A DNA stretch of 15,323 nt. Origin: JACZST01 sp964195155 (lineage in GTDB: Bacteria > Actinomycetota > Acidimicrobiia > Spongiisociales > UBA5794). The stretch is from positions 1 through 15,323 of the forward strand of contig CAXMOP010000105.1 of NCBI GenBank assembly GCA_964195155.1, written 5' to 3'. The position numbers and the translations under genes are program-made. Shown one piece after another: positions 1-7,683 of this stretch (its first letter is position 1; each line of letters begins with the position of its first letter). The notes beneath the pieces were generated by a model. That model ran no database searches. It was not told the origin of the DNA and was given only the letters and a program-made list of their open reading frames with translations.

Positions 1-2541
1 TGGCACATACCGAGCCGCCTCCAGGGCCTGGTCGTAGAACTTGGCCGCCTCCAGGTTGGCGTAGATCTCCTTGGCATGGTCGCCGGCGATGCGGGAATAT
101 TTCCAGGTCTCCGGCCACCGTCCGGCCGCTGAGTAATGGACCGCCAGCAGGTCAGCACTCCCGTCGGCGCGTTCGATGGATTCGGCGACGTTCCCGTGCA
201 GGATACGGCGTTGGCGGTAGGGGAGACCGCCGTAGGCTGCCTGATGGATCAGGCTGTTGCTGAACTGAACCCATTTCGGCGCGACGTCTAGAAACTCGGA
301 GAGTCGTTTGAATACCGTCGGCGATGCCGGTTCGGTGAGGACGACCTTGGCGAACTCGGGCCGGAACCCGGTACCGAGCACCGAGAGCTGGCGCAGGGCC
401 CGGCGATCCTCCGGAAGCAGGCCATCGATTCTCGATGCCACCAGACCCTCGATCGAATCCGGCATCGCATCGATGTCGCCCTCGTCCATCGCCCCGAGCA
501 GCTCGAGCAGGAACATCGGATTGCCCTGGGCGCGCTCCACGATCGCGGCAGTGACGTGTGGAGCCAGCGGCGCATCCTCCGTGCAGACGTGAACGATGGC
601 GGTGGCATCCTCCTTGCTCAAAGGCCCCAGGGTGATGCTGGGGGCGGTGACGTCACGGGCCTCCGCGGCCCGTTCGATCTGGCGGCCGGAGACGGCGAGA
701 AGCCAGGGCTGCTTGGCGGTGGCGATGGCCATAGCCTTCAACAGATCCGCTGAGGCGTCGTCGGCCCAGTGGGCGTCGTCGACCCAAAGCAGCGTCGGCT
801 CGGTGAGGAACGCGCTCACCAGCGCAACTACCGACTCCTCTAGCCTGGTCTTGCGGAACTCGGGGGCAAGCGCCAGTTCGGCCTGGGACTCGGGGAGAGC
901 GATACCGAGGGCAGTCCCGATAAGCGAGCGAAAGGGCCTGAGCTCCGGGGCCACCTCGTCCATGATCTTGTTGAGACGCTCCCCCTGCCCATCCGGGTGG
1001 TACCGGTCGATTCCAAGAATCTCGCTGAGTAGCAGGGTGGCGGTGAAGTATGGCGTCGACGACCGATAGCGACGCGCAACCGCGGTGAACGTGTGATAGT
1101 CGTCGACGGTGGCGGCGAACTCCGACACCAGCCGGCTCTTGCCGGTGCCGTGATCCCCACCGACCAGGACGAGTGAGCCGGAGCCATCCTTCGTCTGATC
1201 CCACAACCCGGCCAGCATCTCCATCTCGTCATCGCGGCCAGTCAACGGCGTGTCCTGACCCGACGTGTCCACCCGCGCCCCGAGAGGGTCGCTCACCGCA
1301 TATGCGGTGATGGGCTTGGACTTGCCCTTCACCATGAACGGCTCCAGCTCGGTGGTGCCGAAAAGGGTCCGGGAACCCTTGAGGACCGGGTCGGTGGCAA
1401 GTACCTGGTTCGGCTCGGCTCTGGACATGAGGCGGGCCGCCAGGTTCACCTGGTCCCCCATCACCGTGTAGCTGCGGCGGAAGAGCGTCCCCACGTCCCC
1501 GGCAAAGACCGCGCCACGTGTGACACCGATGTGGAGCGGCAGCGGGCGGTCCTTGTTGACGATCTCGCGGAGGGCAAAGAGCATGTTCTCCTCGTCCTCG
1601 CCGGTGGTGATCGGCGCTCCTGCGGCGAGGAGGATCTTCAGCCCGTCCGGATAGACGTCGGTGTTGAGAATGCCGATCGAGCGAGGCGCGGTGGCCGCCT
1701 CGACATCATCGATCAGCTCGGTAAACAGCTCGGTCACCGCATCGATGTCTTTCTCGAGCAGCGCATCGACCCCTGAGAACCGGATGAACGCCGACGTTGA
1801 CGGGCGGTGCTCGGAGACGACGGCGTCGCTCGCGATGAGCTCACGCAGCACCGAGGGGACGAAAGGGGTGAGATCGTCCTTGACCTGGTAAACGGTCTGG
1901 GTTGACTCCTCCAACGGCAGCAGTGTGCCGCGCAGCAGCCGCCCGTTCTCCTTGCGGGCGCCGAGGTTGGCCGCCGGGATGGCGGCGGCGGTGGTATCGC
2001 TCACAATGATCTGCCCCGCCCCGGCTTCGCCTTCGACCGAGGCCACGTGCGTGGTGGCCGACCCGGCCTGGATCAGCTCGCGGAAGGTCGATCCGACGAG
2101 AAAGAAGTGGAACTCGCCGCTATGGACTCCCTGGGACATCCGCAGGGTCACATTGCCCGCGGGCGTCTCGATCGGGCCCATGCTGCGCAGTGCCCGGCGC
2201 ATCTCCAGTGCCGAGCTGGCGGCGCGCAGCTCGTGATCTTCGCCGTCGTAGAACAGGAGGAGGGCATCGCCGCCGAACTTGACCAACTGGCCGTCGTACG
2301 AATACGCAGGCTCGAGCAGGCGATTGAAGGCATCGGAGATGACCTCGGTGACCTGCTCGGCGCCCTCGCGACCGATCCGGTCCAAGCGCTCCGACAGCTT
2401 GGTGAACCCGGAGATGTCGGCGAACAGCGCCGAGCCCTCCAGAACCCGGTGCAGCGCCTCGGGATCGGGACCATTCAGCCACTGGCGCGCCAGGAGGGCT
2501 ACGTATGGCCGGTAATCGGGTCGGGTTTTCGCGTTCCCCAT
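1..2541 (-). CDS. Tandem class III adenylate cyclase / STAND ATPase signalling protein (left-edge partial)
   Basis: The frame is open for 847 codons from ATG at 2541 to the window edge; I checked it codon by codon and found no stop, and the C-terminus is missing. Cyclase domain 1 (about 30-195) has FADISGFT with metal Asp42, and KFGGD with Lys88 and Asp92, but the Asn/Arg helix is lost (LIQAGSAT, about 156-163). Cyclase domain 2 (about 245-405) has no first Asp (Arg254) and Leu301 in the GD position, but keeps RRSYTVMGDQVNLAAR with Thr359, Asn366 and Arg370. Thr at the adenine-contact position is the class IIIb trait. The ATPase module has GRDDEM near 434, Walker A GDHGTGKS (462-469), Walker B LLWVDD (584-589) and the GNPMFLLELL motif. 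A helical repeat-like tail begins near residue 790. The architecture matches soluble adenylyl cyclases: two cyclase domains, a P-loop NTPase and repeats. Cytoplasmic cAMP synthesis from a pseudo-heterodimeric site is inferred. The adenine-binding Lys of domain 2 appears to be Tyr297, so activity is not certain. Confidence 0.9.
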   Translation of the reverse strand, partial: MGNAKTRPDYRPYVALLARQWLNGPDPEALHRVLEGSALFADISGFTKLSERLDRIGREGAEQVTEVISDAFNRLLEPAYSYDGQLVKFGGDALLLFYDGEDHELRAASSALEMRRALRSMGPIETPAGNVTLRMSQGVHSGEFHFFLVGSTFRELIQAGSATTHVASVEGEAGAGQIIVSDTTAAAIPAANLGARKENGRLLRGTLLPLEESTQTVYQVKDDLTPFVPSVLRELIASDAVVSEHRPSTSAFIRFSGVDALLEKDIDAVTELFTELIDDVEAATAPRSIGILNTDVYPDGLKILLAAGAPITTGEDEENMLFALREIVNKDRPLPLHIGVTRGAVFAGDVGTLFRRSYTVMGDQVNLAARLMSRAEPNQVLATDPVLKGSRTLFGTTELEPFMVKGKSKPITAYAVSDPLGARVDTSGQDTPLTGRDDEMEMLAGLWDQTKDGSGSLVLVGGDHGTGKSRLVSEFAATVDDYHTFTAVARRYRSSTPYFTATLLLSEILGIDRYHPDGQGERLNKIMDEVAPELRPFRSLIGTALGIALPESQAELALAPEFRKTRLEESVVALVSAFLTEPTLLWVDDAHWADDASADLLKAMAIATAKQPWLLAVSGRQIERAAEARDVTAPSITLGPLSKEDATAIVHVCTEDAPLAPHVTAAIVERAQGNPMFLLELLGAMDEGDIDAMPDSIEGLVASRIDGLLPEDRRALRQLSVLGTGFRPEFAKVVLTEPASPTVFKRLSEFLDVAPKWVQFSNSLIHQAAYGGLPYRQRRILHGNVAESIERADGSADLLAVHYSAAGRWPETWKYSRIAGDHAKEIYANLEAAKFYDQALEAARYVP

Positions 2542-2550
2542 CGCGAGATC

Positions 2551-2556
2551 AGGCTA
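2551..2556 (-). promoter_or_regulatory. Candidate -10 element, leaderless-type, for the left cyclase gene
   Basis: Read on the minus strand the hexamer is TAGCCT (TANNNT), with 9 bases before the ATG at 2541. No Shine-Dalgarno sequence lies in that short gap, so a start of transcription at or next to the ATG is plausible. No clear -35 is visible. Confidence 0.4.
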
Positions 2557-2587
2557 ATCGGCGTGAACGCGCCAACCGGTGGGAGGG

Positions 2588-2836
2588 GCCCCCTCTGCGT
2601 CGTCGCTGACGCTCCTCCGCGTCTCCCCCGCTCCGCAGGGGAGACGAAGAATCGGTTCTCACTTCTTAGATAGCGACCGCGCCTTGACCTCCCTCCGCCC
2701 CCTCTGCGTCGTCGCTGACGCTCCTCCGCGTCTCCCCCGCTCCGCAGGGAGACGAAGAATCGGTTCCACTCCGCCCCCTCTGCGTCGTCGCTGACGCTCC
2801 TCCGCGTCTCCCCCGCTCCGCGGGGGAGACGAAGAG
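2588..2836. repeat. Array of three GC-rich hairpin repeats (about 65-71 bp each)
   Basis: This fills most of the 319-base gap 2542-2860 between two divergent genes. Copies lie at about 2588-2658, 2697-2766 and 2773-2836. Each starts GCCCCCTCTGCGTCGTCGC and carries the inverted repeat GTCTCCCC / GGGGAGAC around a 9-base loop; the second copy has lost one G. Copies 1 and 2 end GACGAAGAATCGGTT and copy 3 ends GACGAAGAGTGC. The spacer between copies 1 and 2 contains GCGACCGCGCCTTGACCTCC, which resembles the core of the larger repeats near 7401-7946, so both arrays belong to one family. No gene is credible here. A REP/BIME-like or MITE-like element is the best description. Confidence 0.85.
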
Positions 2837-2847
2837 TGCTGCTCTGA

Positions 2848-2853
2848 TAGCGT
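2848..2853 (+). promoter_or_regulatory. Candidate -10 element for the MoxR/DUF58 operon
   Basis: TAGCGT (TANNNT, inside TGATAGCGT) stands 7 bases before the ATG at 2861. There is no ribosome binding site, consistent with a leaderless mRNA. It lies 11 bases after the third hairpin repeat, so any -35 contact would fall inside repeat DNA. Confidence 0.45.
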
Positions 2854-2860
2854 TTGGGGC

Positions 2861-3697
2861 ATGGATCGCTTTCAGCGGCGCAGGGTTTTCGGGCTGGGTG
2901 CGATCGGGGTCGCCGTGCTCAGCTTGCTCATGCTGACCGCGGTGGGGGCTCGGTCCTTGCCGGGCACGACGCGCTCACTGGCCCTCTCCTGGACGATCGA
3001 CGTCATCGAGGTCCTCCAGATCGGTGTCGGGGTTGTCATCCTCGGAGCCATTCTCTGGAGCCTGGTTCGGCGCCGCAGCGGCGATGAGCGACCGGAGCGC
3101 AAGGCGCTGCCCCGCCGACAATCGGCATGGGCGGTGCTGCTGGTCCTCGCCGCGGTGGCTCTGGTGATTGTCTGGCTGATCTCGCGCCCCGACCCGACAG
3201 TGCTGGAGGAGTTGCCACAGGACCTCAATATCTCCGAGGTCGACTTCCTCCCGGTCGAGAGCGCCGGAGATGCATGGCCGCTGCTCGTGCTGATCGCGGG
3301 CACGCTGATCGCGGCATTCGCGGTGAACCGGCTCACCCGACCGGAGCCGTCGATCGAAGACGACATCGATCCGGCCGGGCTGCTCGCCGAGACCCTGACC
3401 GATGCGCTGGATCGGTTGTCGTGGTCGGATGATCCGCGGGACGTGATCATCAAGGCCTACCACGGCATCGAGCGGGCCTTCGCTGCAGCCGGGATGCCGC
3501 CGTGGGCAAGCGAGGCGCCCCGCCAGTTCCTCGAGCGGGTCCTGACGAGCGCCGATGTCGAGGAGGAAGCGATCACCCGCCTCACCGCTCTGTTCGAGCA
3601 GGCCAGATTCAGCGATCACGACATGGACGAGTCTGATCGAGTGGCAGCCATCGAAGCGATGGAAGCGGTACGGGCCGACCTCCCCGCACCGGCATGA
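2861..3697 (+). CDS. DUF4129-type membrane protein, first gene of MoxR operon
   Basis: A 278-residue protein. Four hydrophobic segments lie at about 9-31, 45-69, 88-107 and 140-157. A cytoplasmic-type acidic linker (PSIEDDIDPAG) follows. The C-terminal part (about 175-270) carries the DUF4129 pattern: DPRDVIIKAYHGIERAF, then a small-residue turn, SEAPRQFLERV, and a final helix with LFEQARFSDH. DUF4129 domains are known at the C-terminus of TgpA-type transglutaminases and as stand-alone proteins next to MoxR and DUF58 genes in actinobacteria; no biochemical role is established. The ATG at 2861 is chosen because it follows a TANNNT box and starts just before the first membrane segment. The stop overlaps the next start (ATGA). 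No transglutaminase domain is present in this protein or elsewhere in the operon. Confidence 0.85.
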   Translation: MDRFQRRRVFGLGAIGVAVLSLLMLTAVGARSLPGTTRSLALSWTIDVIEVLQIGVGVVILGAILWSLVRRRSGDERPERKALPRRQSAWAVLLVLAAVALVIVWLISRPDPTVLEELPQDLNISEVDFLPVESAGDAWPLLVLIAGTLIAAFAVNRLTRPEPSIEDDIDPAGLLAETLTDALDRLSWSDDPRDVIIKAYHGIERAFAAAGMPPWASEAPRQFLERVLTSADVEEEAITRLTALFEQARFSDHDMDESDRVAAIEAMEAVRADLPAPA

Positions 3698-4179
3698 CTC
3701 GACTGGCCTGGTTCACCGCAACCGCCGCCGTGGCCACCGTTGTCGTCCTGGCACTCGCCGACGGCGTCGTCGAGATCATTGCCTTCGAACTGATCGTCGG
3801 TGGCCTCGTGGCGACGGCCTTCCTCGCCGTGGGGCCACTGCGCCCGGCGCGGATCCTGGAGCGAGCTCCGATGACGGCTGCGATTGGCACCCGCAACCAC
3901 CCGCCGCAATTGCAGCGCCTCGAGTGGATGGTCGAATTCGCCACCACCGCCTCTGCCGACGCCGAACTCCGGCTGATCCCAGAGCTGCGCGAATTGACCG
4001 CGGCTCGCCTCCAGCAACGCCACGGGATCGACCTGTCTGCCGACCGAGACCGCGCCGCCGCACTGCTCGGTCCCGAGGTATGGCCCTATCTCGACCCCCA
4101 GCGACCACAACGCTTCGGGCGCAGCGCTTTGTCACCCCAGCAGGTCGACGTCATCGTCTCGGCCATCGAGGATCTATGA
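3694..4179 (+). CDS. Small membrane protein of the MoxR operon, unknown function
   Basis: A 161-residue protein that starts inside the previous stop (ATGA overlap), so it is probably translationally coupled to the DUF4129 gene. The N-terminus has two hydrophobic stretches (about 5-22 and 27-47) forming a hairpin. A soluble region of about 110 residues follows, with helix-like segments (PQLQRLEWMVEFATT, LRLIPELRELTAARL) and a C-terminal ALSPQQVDVIVSAIEDL. I do not recognise a named domain. Genes of this size and shape sit between DUF4129 and moxR in other actinobacterial operons, which suggests a membrane accessory role; that is inference from position only. Confidence 0.8.
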   Translation: MTRLAWFTATAAVATVVVLALADGVVEIIAFELIVGGLVATAFLAVGPLRPARILERAPMTAAIGTRNHPPQLQRLEWMVEFATTASADAELRLIPELRELTAARLQQRHGIDLSADRDRAAALLGPEVWPYLDPQRPQRFGRSALSPQQVDVIVSAIEDL

Positions 4180-4189
4180 GGGTTCAACG

Positions 4190-4195
4190 TAGGAT
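4190..4195 (+). promoter_or_regulatory. Possible internal -10 (or weak RBS) before moxR
   Basis: TAGGAT is 6 bases before the ATG at 4202, inside the only non-overlapping junction of the operon (22-base gap). It matches TANNNT at the leaderless distance, but its AGGA could equally be a short Shine-Dalgarno 7 bases from the start. The sequence does not decide between them. Confidence 0.3.
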
Positions 4196-4201
4196 GCCGC
4201 C

Positions 4202-5182
4202 ATGGTGACCGCAGACGAACGCATCACCGTCGATGAAGCCGCCGGCGCCGCAGAGGCGGTGCTCCGCGAGGTGGGCCGGGCAGTCATCGGCAAGGACAAA
4301 GCACTCGAGTTGCTGCTGATGGCGTTGCTCGCAGACGGCCACGTACTCATCGAGGACTTCCCCGGCTTGGCCAAGACGCTGATGGCGCGGTCGTTTTCCG
4401 TGGCAACGGGCCTTGACTTTGCCAGGGTGCAGTTCACCCCGGACCAGATGCCGATGGATATCACAGGCGCCCCGGTCCTCGACCCGTCGAGCAGCGACTT
4501 CCTGTTTCGGCCGGGACCGATCTTCACCAACCTGCTCCTCGCCGACGAGATCAACCGGGCCCCGGCAAAGACCCAGGCCGCGCTGTTGGAGGCAATGCAG
4601 GAGCGCCAGGTCACCGTCGACGGGGTCTCGCACCCGGTTCCGCGTCCCTTCCTGGTCATCGCAACCCAGAACCCGATCGAATACGAGGGCACCTACCCGT
4701 TGCCTGAGGCCCAGCTCGACCGGTTCCTGGTCCGGATCGGTGTCGGCTACCCAACGTCGGATGCCGAGTGGGAGATCATCCGCGAACGAGCAGACCGTGG
4801 TACCGACGACATCGAGCTCAACCCCGCCATCGACGGCGACCGGCTCCGCGCCATGCAGGATGCGGTTGAGCGGATCCACCTCGAAGAAGACGTCGGCCGG
4901 TACATCGTTTCGCTGGTAGCAGCAACCCGGGCCCACGAACAGGTCCTGGTCGGTGCCAGCCCGCGCGGTTCGCTTGCCATCATGAAGATGGCTCGGGCCA
5001 GGGCCCTCCTCGCCGGACAGGATTTCGTCACCCCCGACGACGTGAAAGCCGTTGCGGAGCCGGCACTCTCTCACCGGCTGATCCTTCGACCGGAGGCCTG
5101 GGTACGCGACGTCACCGCAAGCGAGATCGTGGACGGGCTCCTCGACACGGTGCCGACACCCCCAACGGCGCCACGGCGGTGA
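4202..5182 (+). CDS. moxR: MoxR-family AAA+ ATPase
   Basis: A 326-residue protein, normal for MoxR ATPases. Helix VIGKDKALELLLMALL leads into GHVLIEDFPGLAKT (Walker A variant, Lys58-Thr59), then Walker B LLLADEINRAP (Asp115, Glu116) with the family signature AKTQAALLEAMQERQVTVDG, sensor 1 ATQNPIEYEG (about 154-163) and the PEAQLDRF arginine-finger region. The C-terminal lid includes SPRGSLAIMKMARARALLAG. MoxR proteins act as chaperone-like ATPases working with DUF58/vWA partners, for example on assembly or maturation of enzymes and envelope functions. The direct target here is unknown. Its stop overlaps the DUF58 start (GTGA), so the ATPase and its presumed partner are translationally coupled. 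It is cytoplasmic, having no membrane segment. Confidence 0.95.
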   Translation: MVTADERITVDEAAGAAEAVLREVGRAVIGKDKALELLLMALLADGHVLIEDFPGLAKTLMARSFSVATGLDFARVQFTPDQMPMDITGAPVLDPSSSDFLFRPGPIFTNLLLADEINRAPAKTQAALLEAMQERQVTVDGVSHPVPRPFLVIATQNPIEYEGTYPLPEAQLDRFLVRIGVGYPTSDAEWEIIRERADRGTDDIELNPAIDGDRLRAMQDAVERIHLEEDVGRYIVSLVAATRAHEQVLVGASPRGSLAIMKMARARALLAGQDFVTPDDVKAVAEPALSHRLILRPEAWVRDVTASEIVDGLLDTVPTPPTAPRR

Positions 5183-6471
5183 CCTCAACTCCGAGCGCCC
5201 GCGCCTTTCTCTTCGCATCCATCGGCATCATCGCCATCGCCGCCGGCGCGGCGTTGAGCCGCCCGGAGCTGGTGGCCATGGGGACCCCCTTCCTCGTGCT
5301 GCTGGCCGTCGGGCTCGCCGGGCGGCGCCCGACGGGCCTCACCGTCACGGTTGCCGATGCTGAGATCCGCGCGCTGGAAGGCGACAGCGTGGAGCTGACC
5401 CTCACCATCGCTGCCCCGCATCGCCTACCCCGCGTCCAGCTGCACCTCAACCTCCCGGCGGCGCTTGCCGTCCGCGAGGTGGGGCCGCCGGGGGTATCGC
5501 TCGGCGGCGACGTCGTTGCCACGACGATCGACCGCCGATCCGAGGTGACGGTGGAGCTGGACTGCCTCCGATGGGGGGTGTACGAGCTCGATTCGATCAC
5601 ACTCGTCACCATGGGAACTGCAGGGCTCAGCTACGAGCGGGTCCGGATTGAGGAGCCGCCGACCATCAAGGTGTTTCCCGGGGACGAAACCGCCAGGCGG
5701 CTGCTCAAGCCGATCGAAACGCAGCTCGCATACGGTGACCTGGTCGCCCGCCAACGCGGGCAGGGCATCGAATACGCCGAGCTACGGGAAATGCAGGCCG
5801 GGGACGATCTCCGACACGTCAACTGGCGCGCCAGCGCTCGCAGCCCGGTGATGTGGGTGAACGACCGCCACCCGGAACGCAACAGTGACGTGGTGCTCTT
5901 CATCGACACTTTCCCGGTGGCTCGGCGCGGTGTCGAGCCGACGCTCGACCTGGCCGTGCGCGCCGTCGCCGGTTTGGCCAGGAAGCACCTCGGCCGGCAC
6001 GACCGGGTCGGCTTGATCACCTTTGGCGAGCCGGTGCGTTGGCTCAGTCCCGGCATGGGGGCACGGCAGCGATACCGGATCCTCGACACGCTGATGGCCG
6101 CGAGGCAGAGCCGCCATCTGTATTGGAAGGGCATCTCGGCCATCCCCCGCCAAGCGCTGCCGCCGAAGGCGCTGGTCGTGGCGGTGACACCATTGCTCGA
6201 CGACCGGATCATCGGTGCCGTGGCAGATCTGCATGGCAGGGGCCTCGACATCGCGGTGGTGGAGATCCCTGCCGAGCTCTTCCTCGACGAGGCCGAAACG
6301 GATACCGACGCCGTGGCCCGCCGGATCTGGGAGCTGCAGCGCGACACGGTGCGCCGACGATTCTCCCGCCACGGGGTGCCGATCGCCATGTGGGATCCGG
6401 AGGAACCATTCGAACGGGCCCTGATGGAGGTGGAGCAATTCAGGCGACACGTCACTCGCGCGCGGGTGTGA
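5179..6471 (+). CDS. DUF58 domain protein (vWA-like), MoxR partner
   Basis: A 430-residue protein starting at GTG in a GTGA overlap with moxR. Two N-terminal membrane segments (about 7-26 and 29-47) are followed by a beta-rich region (about 50-175) with alternating hydrophobic strands. The DUF58 signature follows: RQRGQGIEYAELREMQAGDD, then LRHVNWRASAR (about 192-224). After it come a vWA-like fold with strand VVLFIDTF (about 238-245), helix and GLITFGE. The typical MIDAS DxSxS is not present (DTFPV), as in many DUF58 proteins, so metal binding is doubtful. DUF58 proteins are the standard gene neighbours and functional partners of MoxR ATPases. The domain probably lies on the cytoplasmic side, accessible to MoxR; this topology is inferred. 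The C-terminus overlaps the next gene by 4 bases. Confidence 0.92.
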   Translation: MTSTPSARAFLFASIGIIAIAAGAALSRPELVAMGTPFLVLLAVGLAGRRPTGLTVTVADAEIRALEGDSVELTLTIAAPHRLPRVQLHLNLPAALAVREVGPPGVSLGGDVVATTIDRRSEVTVELDCLRWGVYELDSITLVTMGTAGLSYERVRIEEPPTIKVFPGDETARRLLKPIETQLAYGDLVARQRGQGIEYAELREMQAGDDLRHVNWRASARSPVMWVNDRHPERNSDVVLFIDTFPVARRGVEPTLDLAVRAVAGLARKHLGRHDRVGLITFGEPVRWLSPGMGARQRYRILDTLMAARQSRHLYWKGISAIPRQALPPKALVVAVTPLLDDRIIGAVADLHGRGLDIAVVEIPAELFLDEAETDTDAVARRIWELQRDTVRRRFSRHGVPIAMWDPEEPFERALMEVEQFRRHVTRARV

Positions 6472-6968
6472 TCCTCGCCATCGCCGCATTGCTGGTCGCC
6501 GGCGTGCTCGCCGTGCTGCCGGTGCCAAGCGCCGGAACCGCGGGTCCGATCGCCAGCGGCGCCGGGGTCGGGGCGGTTGCCCTGGTGGCATGGTCGCTGG
6601 CCACCGGGGCCACGCCACCCCTGCTCATGGCCTGCCTCTTGCTCTTTGGCGAGTTTGCCGGAACGATCGTCTTCGGTGACGCGGGGATGCACCTGGTCCC
6701 GATGGGCGCTGCCGGCCTGTACCTGGTCGTCGAGCTTTCGCTCCGTTCCCTCGAGGCTCGCGGCCGACACCCCGGGTGGCGGTCGTTCCGCTTGTCGGAT
6801 GCGATGAGCGTGGCCGCGATCACTTTCCTGGTCGGCGCCACGGCGTGGACGGTGGCGATCGCCTCGACCGGCTTCGATCTGCCAGAAGGAATCTTTGTGC
6901 AGTCAGTCGGAATCGCGGCTGCGGCCGCCGTCGTCGGCGTGGTCTGGCTGCTGGCCGGTCGGGAATAG
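6468..6968 (+). CDS. Small polytopic membrane protein, last gene of MoxR operon
   Basis: A 166-residue protein from GTG at 6468, which overlaps the DUF58 stop (GTGA). The same frame is open further upstream, but that part runs antisense-like through DUF58 codons and was excluded. Five or six hydrophobic segments are visible: about 1-19, 25-43, 46-64, 72-90, 107-128 and 144-163. A basic loop (LEARGRHPGWRSFR) lies in the middle. No known domain is recognised. The overlap and orientation indicate cotranslation with DUF58, so it may help anchor or regulate the DUF58/MoxR complex; this is inference from context. Confidence 0.75.
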   Translation: MILAIAALLVAGVLAVLPVPSAGTAGPIASGAGVGAVALVAWSLATGATPPLLMACLLLFGEFAGTIVFGDAGMHLVPMGAAGLYLVVELSLRSLEARGRHPGWRSFRLSDAMSVAAITFLVGATAWTVAIASTGFDLPEGIFVQSVGIAAAAAVVGVVWLLAGRE

Positions 6969-6996
6969 AACTGCCGATCCGGCTGCTCGTCCAATC

Positions 6997-7383
6997 ATGG
7001 AACCAGCAGTGCAATCAGCGTTGAGCCAGGGTGGGATTGCCGACATCACCACCACCGGTCGCAAGACCGGCACCCCACATCGGATCGAGATCGGTTTCCA
7101 AGTGCTCAGCGGTGACTACTTCATCACCGGCCAGCCGGGGAGAAAGCGGGACTGGCTGGCGAACCTGAGCGCCAACCCGGATTTCACCCTCCACCTCACA
7201 CAAGGAGTAACGGCGGACGTCCCGGTCACCGCCGCCGTGATCACCGATGCCGACGAACGCGAGGCGGTCCTCAGACGGATCCTCTCCGAGAGTTGGGACA
7301 ACCCGCCGTCGAAAGTCGATCACATCATCGACCGCTGGGTCGAGGAGGCACCGTTGATCCGCTTCGCGCCAGCAGCCCAGTAG
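6997..7383 (+). CDS. DDN-like deazaflavin (F420)-dependent nitroreductase family protein
   Basis: A 128-residue protein with the family's N-terminal signature ITTTGRKTGTPHRIEIGF, the central GDYFITGQPGRKRDWLANL and SANPDFTLHL, and a C-terminal helix ending RWVEEAPLIRF. These are the features of the split beta-barrel DDN/TIGR00026-type family, which uses the deazaflavin F420 in actinobacteria; some members bind other flavins or have unknown substrates. The ATG at 6997 was chosen because it begins just before the conserved core and lies 28 bases after the previous gene. It may be the last cistron of the preceding transcript or be separately expressed; no clear promoter or RBS is seen. The substrate cannot be predicted. 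Confidence 0.85.
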   Translation: MEPAVQSALSQGGIADITTTGRKTGTPHRIEIGFQVLSGDYFITGQPGRKRDWLANLSANPDFTLHLTQGVTADVPVTAAVITDADEREAVLRRILSESWDNPPSKVDHIIDRWVEEAPLIRFAPAAQ

Positions 7384-7400
7384 CCCCCGTTCCCACCTGT

Positions 7401-7568
7401 TTGCCTCCCCCGTCAGGGGGAGGTGCCGAGCGCAGCGAGGCGGAGGGGGTCAAAGCGTTATCGCGATCACGCCTTGACCCCCCTCCCCTCCCTCCGGTCG
7501 GGACTCCCCCCTGAGGGGGGAGCAAAGAGAGGGCCGCTGCGCCACGCCTCGACCGCCCTCCCCGCCTG
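7401..7568. repeat. Long palindromic repeat, copy 1 (about 168 bp)
   Basis: The outer arms TTGCCTCCCCC and GGGGGGAGCAAAG pair (one base shorter than in copy 2), and inner arms GGAGGGGGTCAA (7442-7453) and TTGACCCCCC pair around AGCGTTATCGCGATCACGCC. A local hairpin CTCCCCCC-TGA-GGGGGGAG sits at 7504-7522. The unit continues through GAGAGGGCCGCTGCGCCACG to CCCTCCCCGCCTG. It begins 17 bases after the stop of the DDN-like gene. It has no coding character; it looks like a MITE/BIME-type element and could also terminate transcription. Confidence 0.85.
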
Positions 7569-7683
7569 TTTCCTCCTCCCCTCTCCGTGGAGGTGCCGAG
7601 CGCAGCGAGGCGACTTCTTTGCCTCCCCCTCAGGTGAACGGTCGCGCGGGGGGTGCGACGTTTGCCTCGGCGGGGCTGTTTTC
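7569..7683. repeat. Degenerate repeat fragments between the two long copies
   Basis: This stretch holds broken pieces of the same family: GTGGAGGTGCCGAGCGCAGCGAGGCGA at about 7587-7613, matching 7419-7442 of copy 1, and TTGCCTCCCCCTCAGG at about 7620-7634. The remaining DNA (about 7635-7683) contains no recognisable feature. It indicates older or truncated insertions. Confidence 0.6.

Noticed and set aside
2588..2836. CRISPR array
   Set aside because: Only three units, spacers unequal (38 and 6 bases) and themselves repeat-like, and no cas genes nearby.
2579..2862. Short open frames on both strands across the hairpin repeats (71 and 67 codons)
   Set aside because: They only translate the tandem repeats into Arg/Pro/Ser-rich strings; no start signal or family resemblance.
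4184..5218. 344-codon open frame on the minus strand
   Set aside because: Fully antisense to the well-supported moxR gene; product is low-complexity Asp/Arg/Gly-rich with no domain, typical of high-GC shadow frames.
6039..6467. N-terminal extension of the last MoxR-operon membrane protein
   Set aside because: The frame is open but overlaps DUF58 codons and gives Arg/Gly-rich non-membrane sequence; the GTGA overlap at 6468 is a far better start.
5631..6770. 379-codon open frame on the minus strand
   Set aside because: Antisense to DUF58 and the following gene; Ser/Arg-rich shadow sequence.
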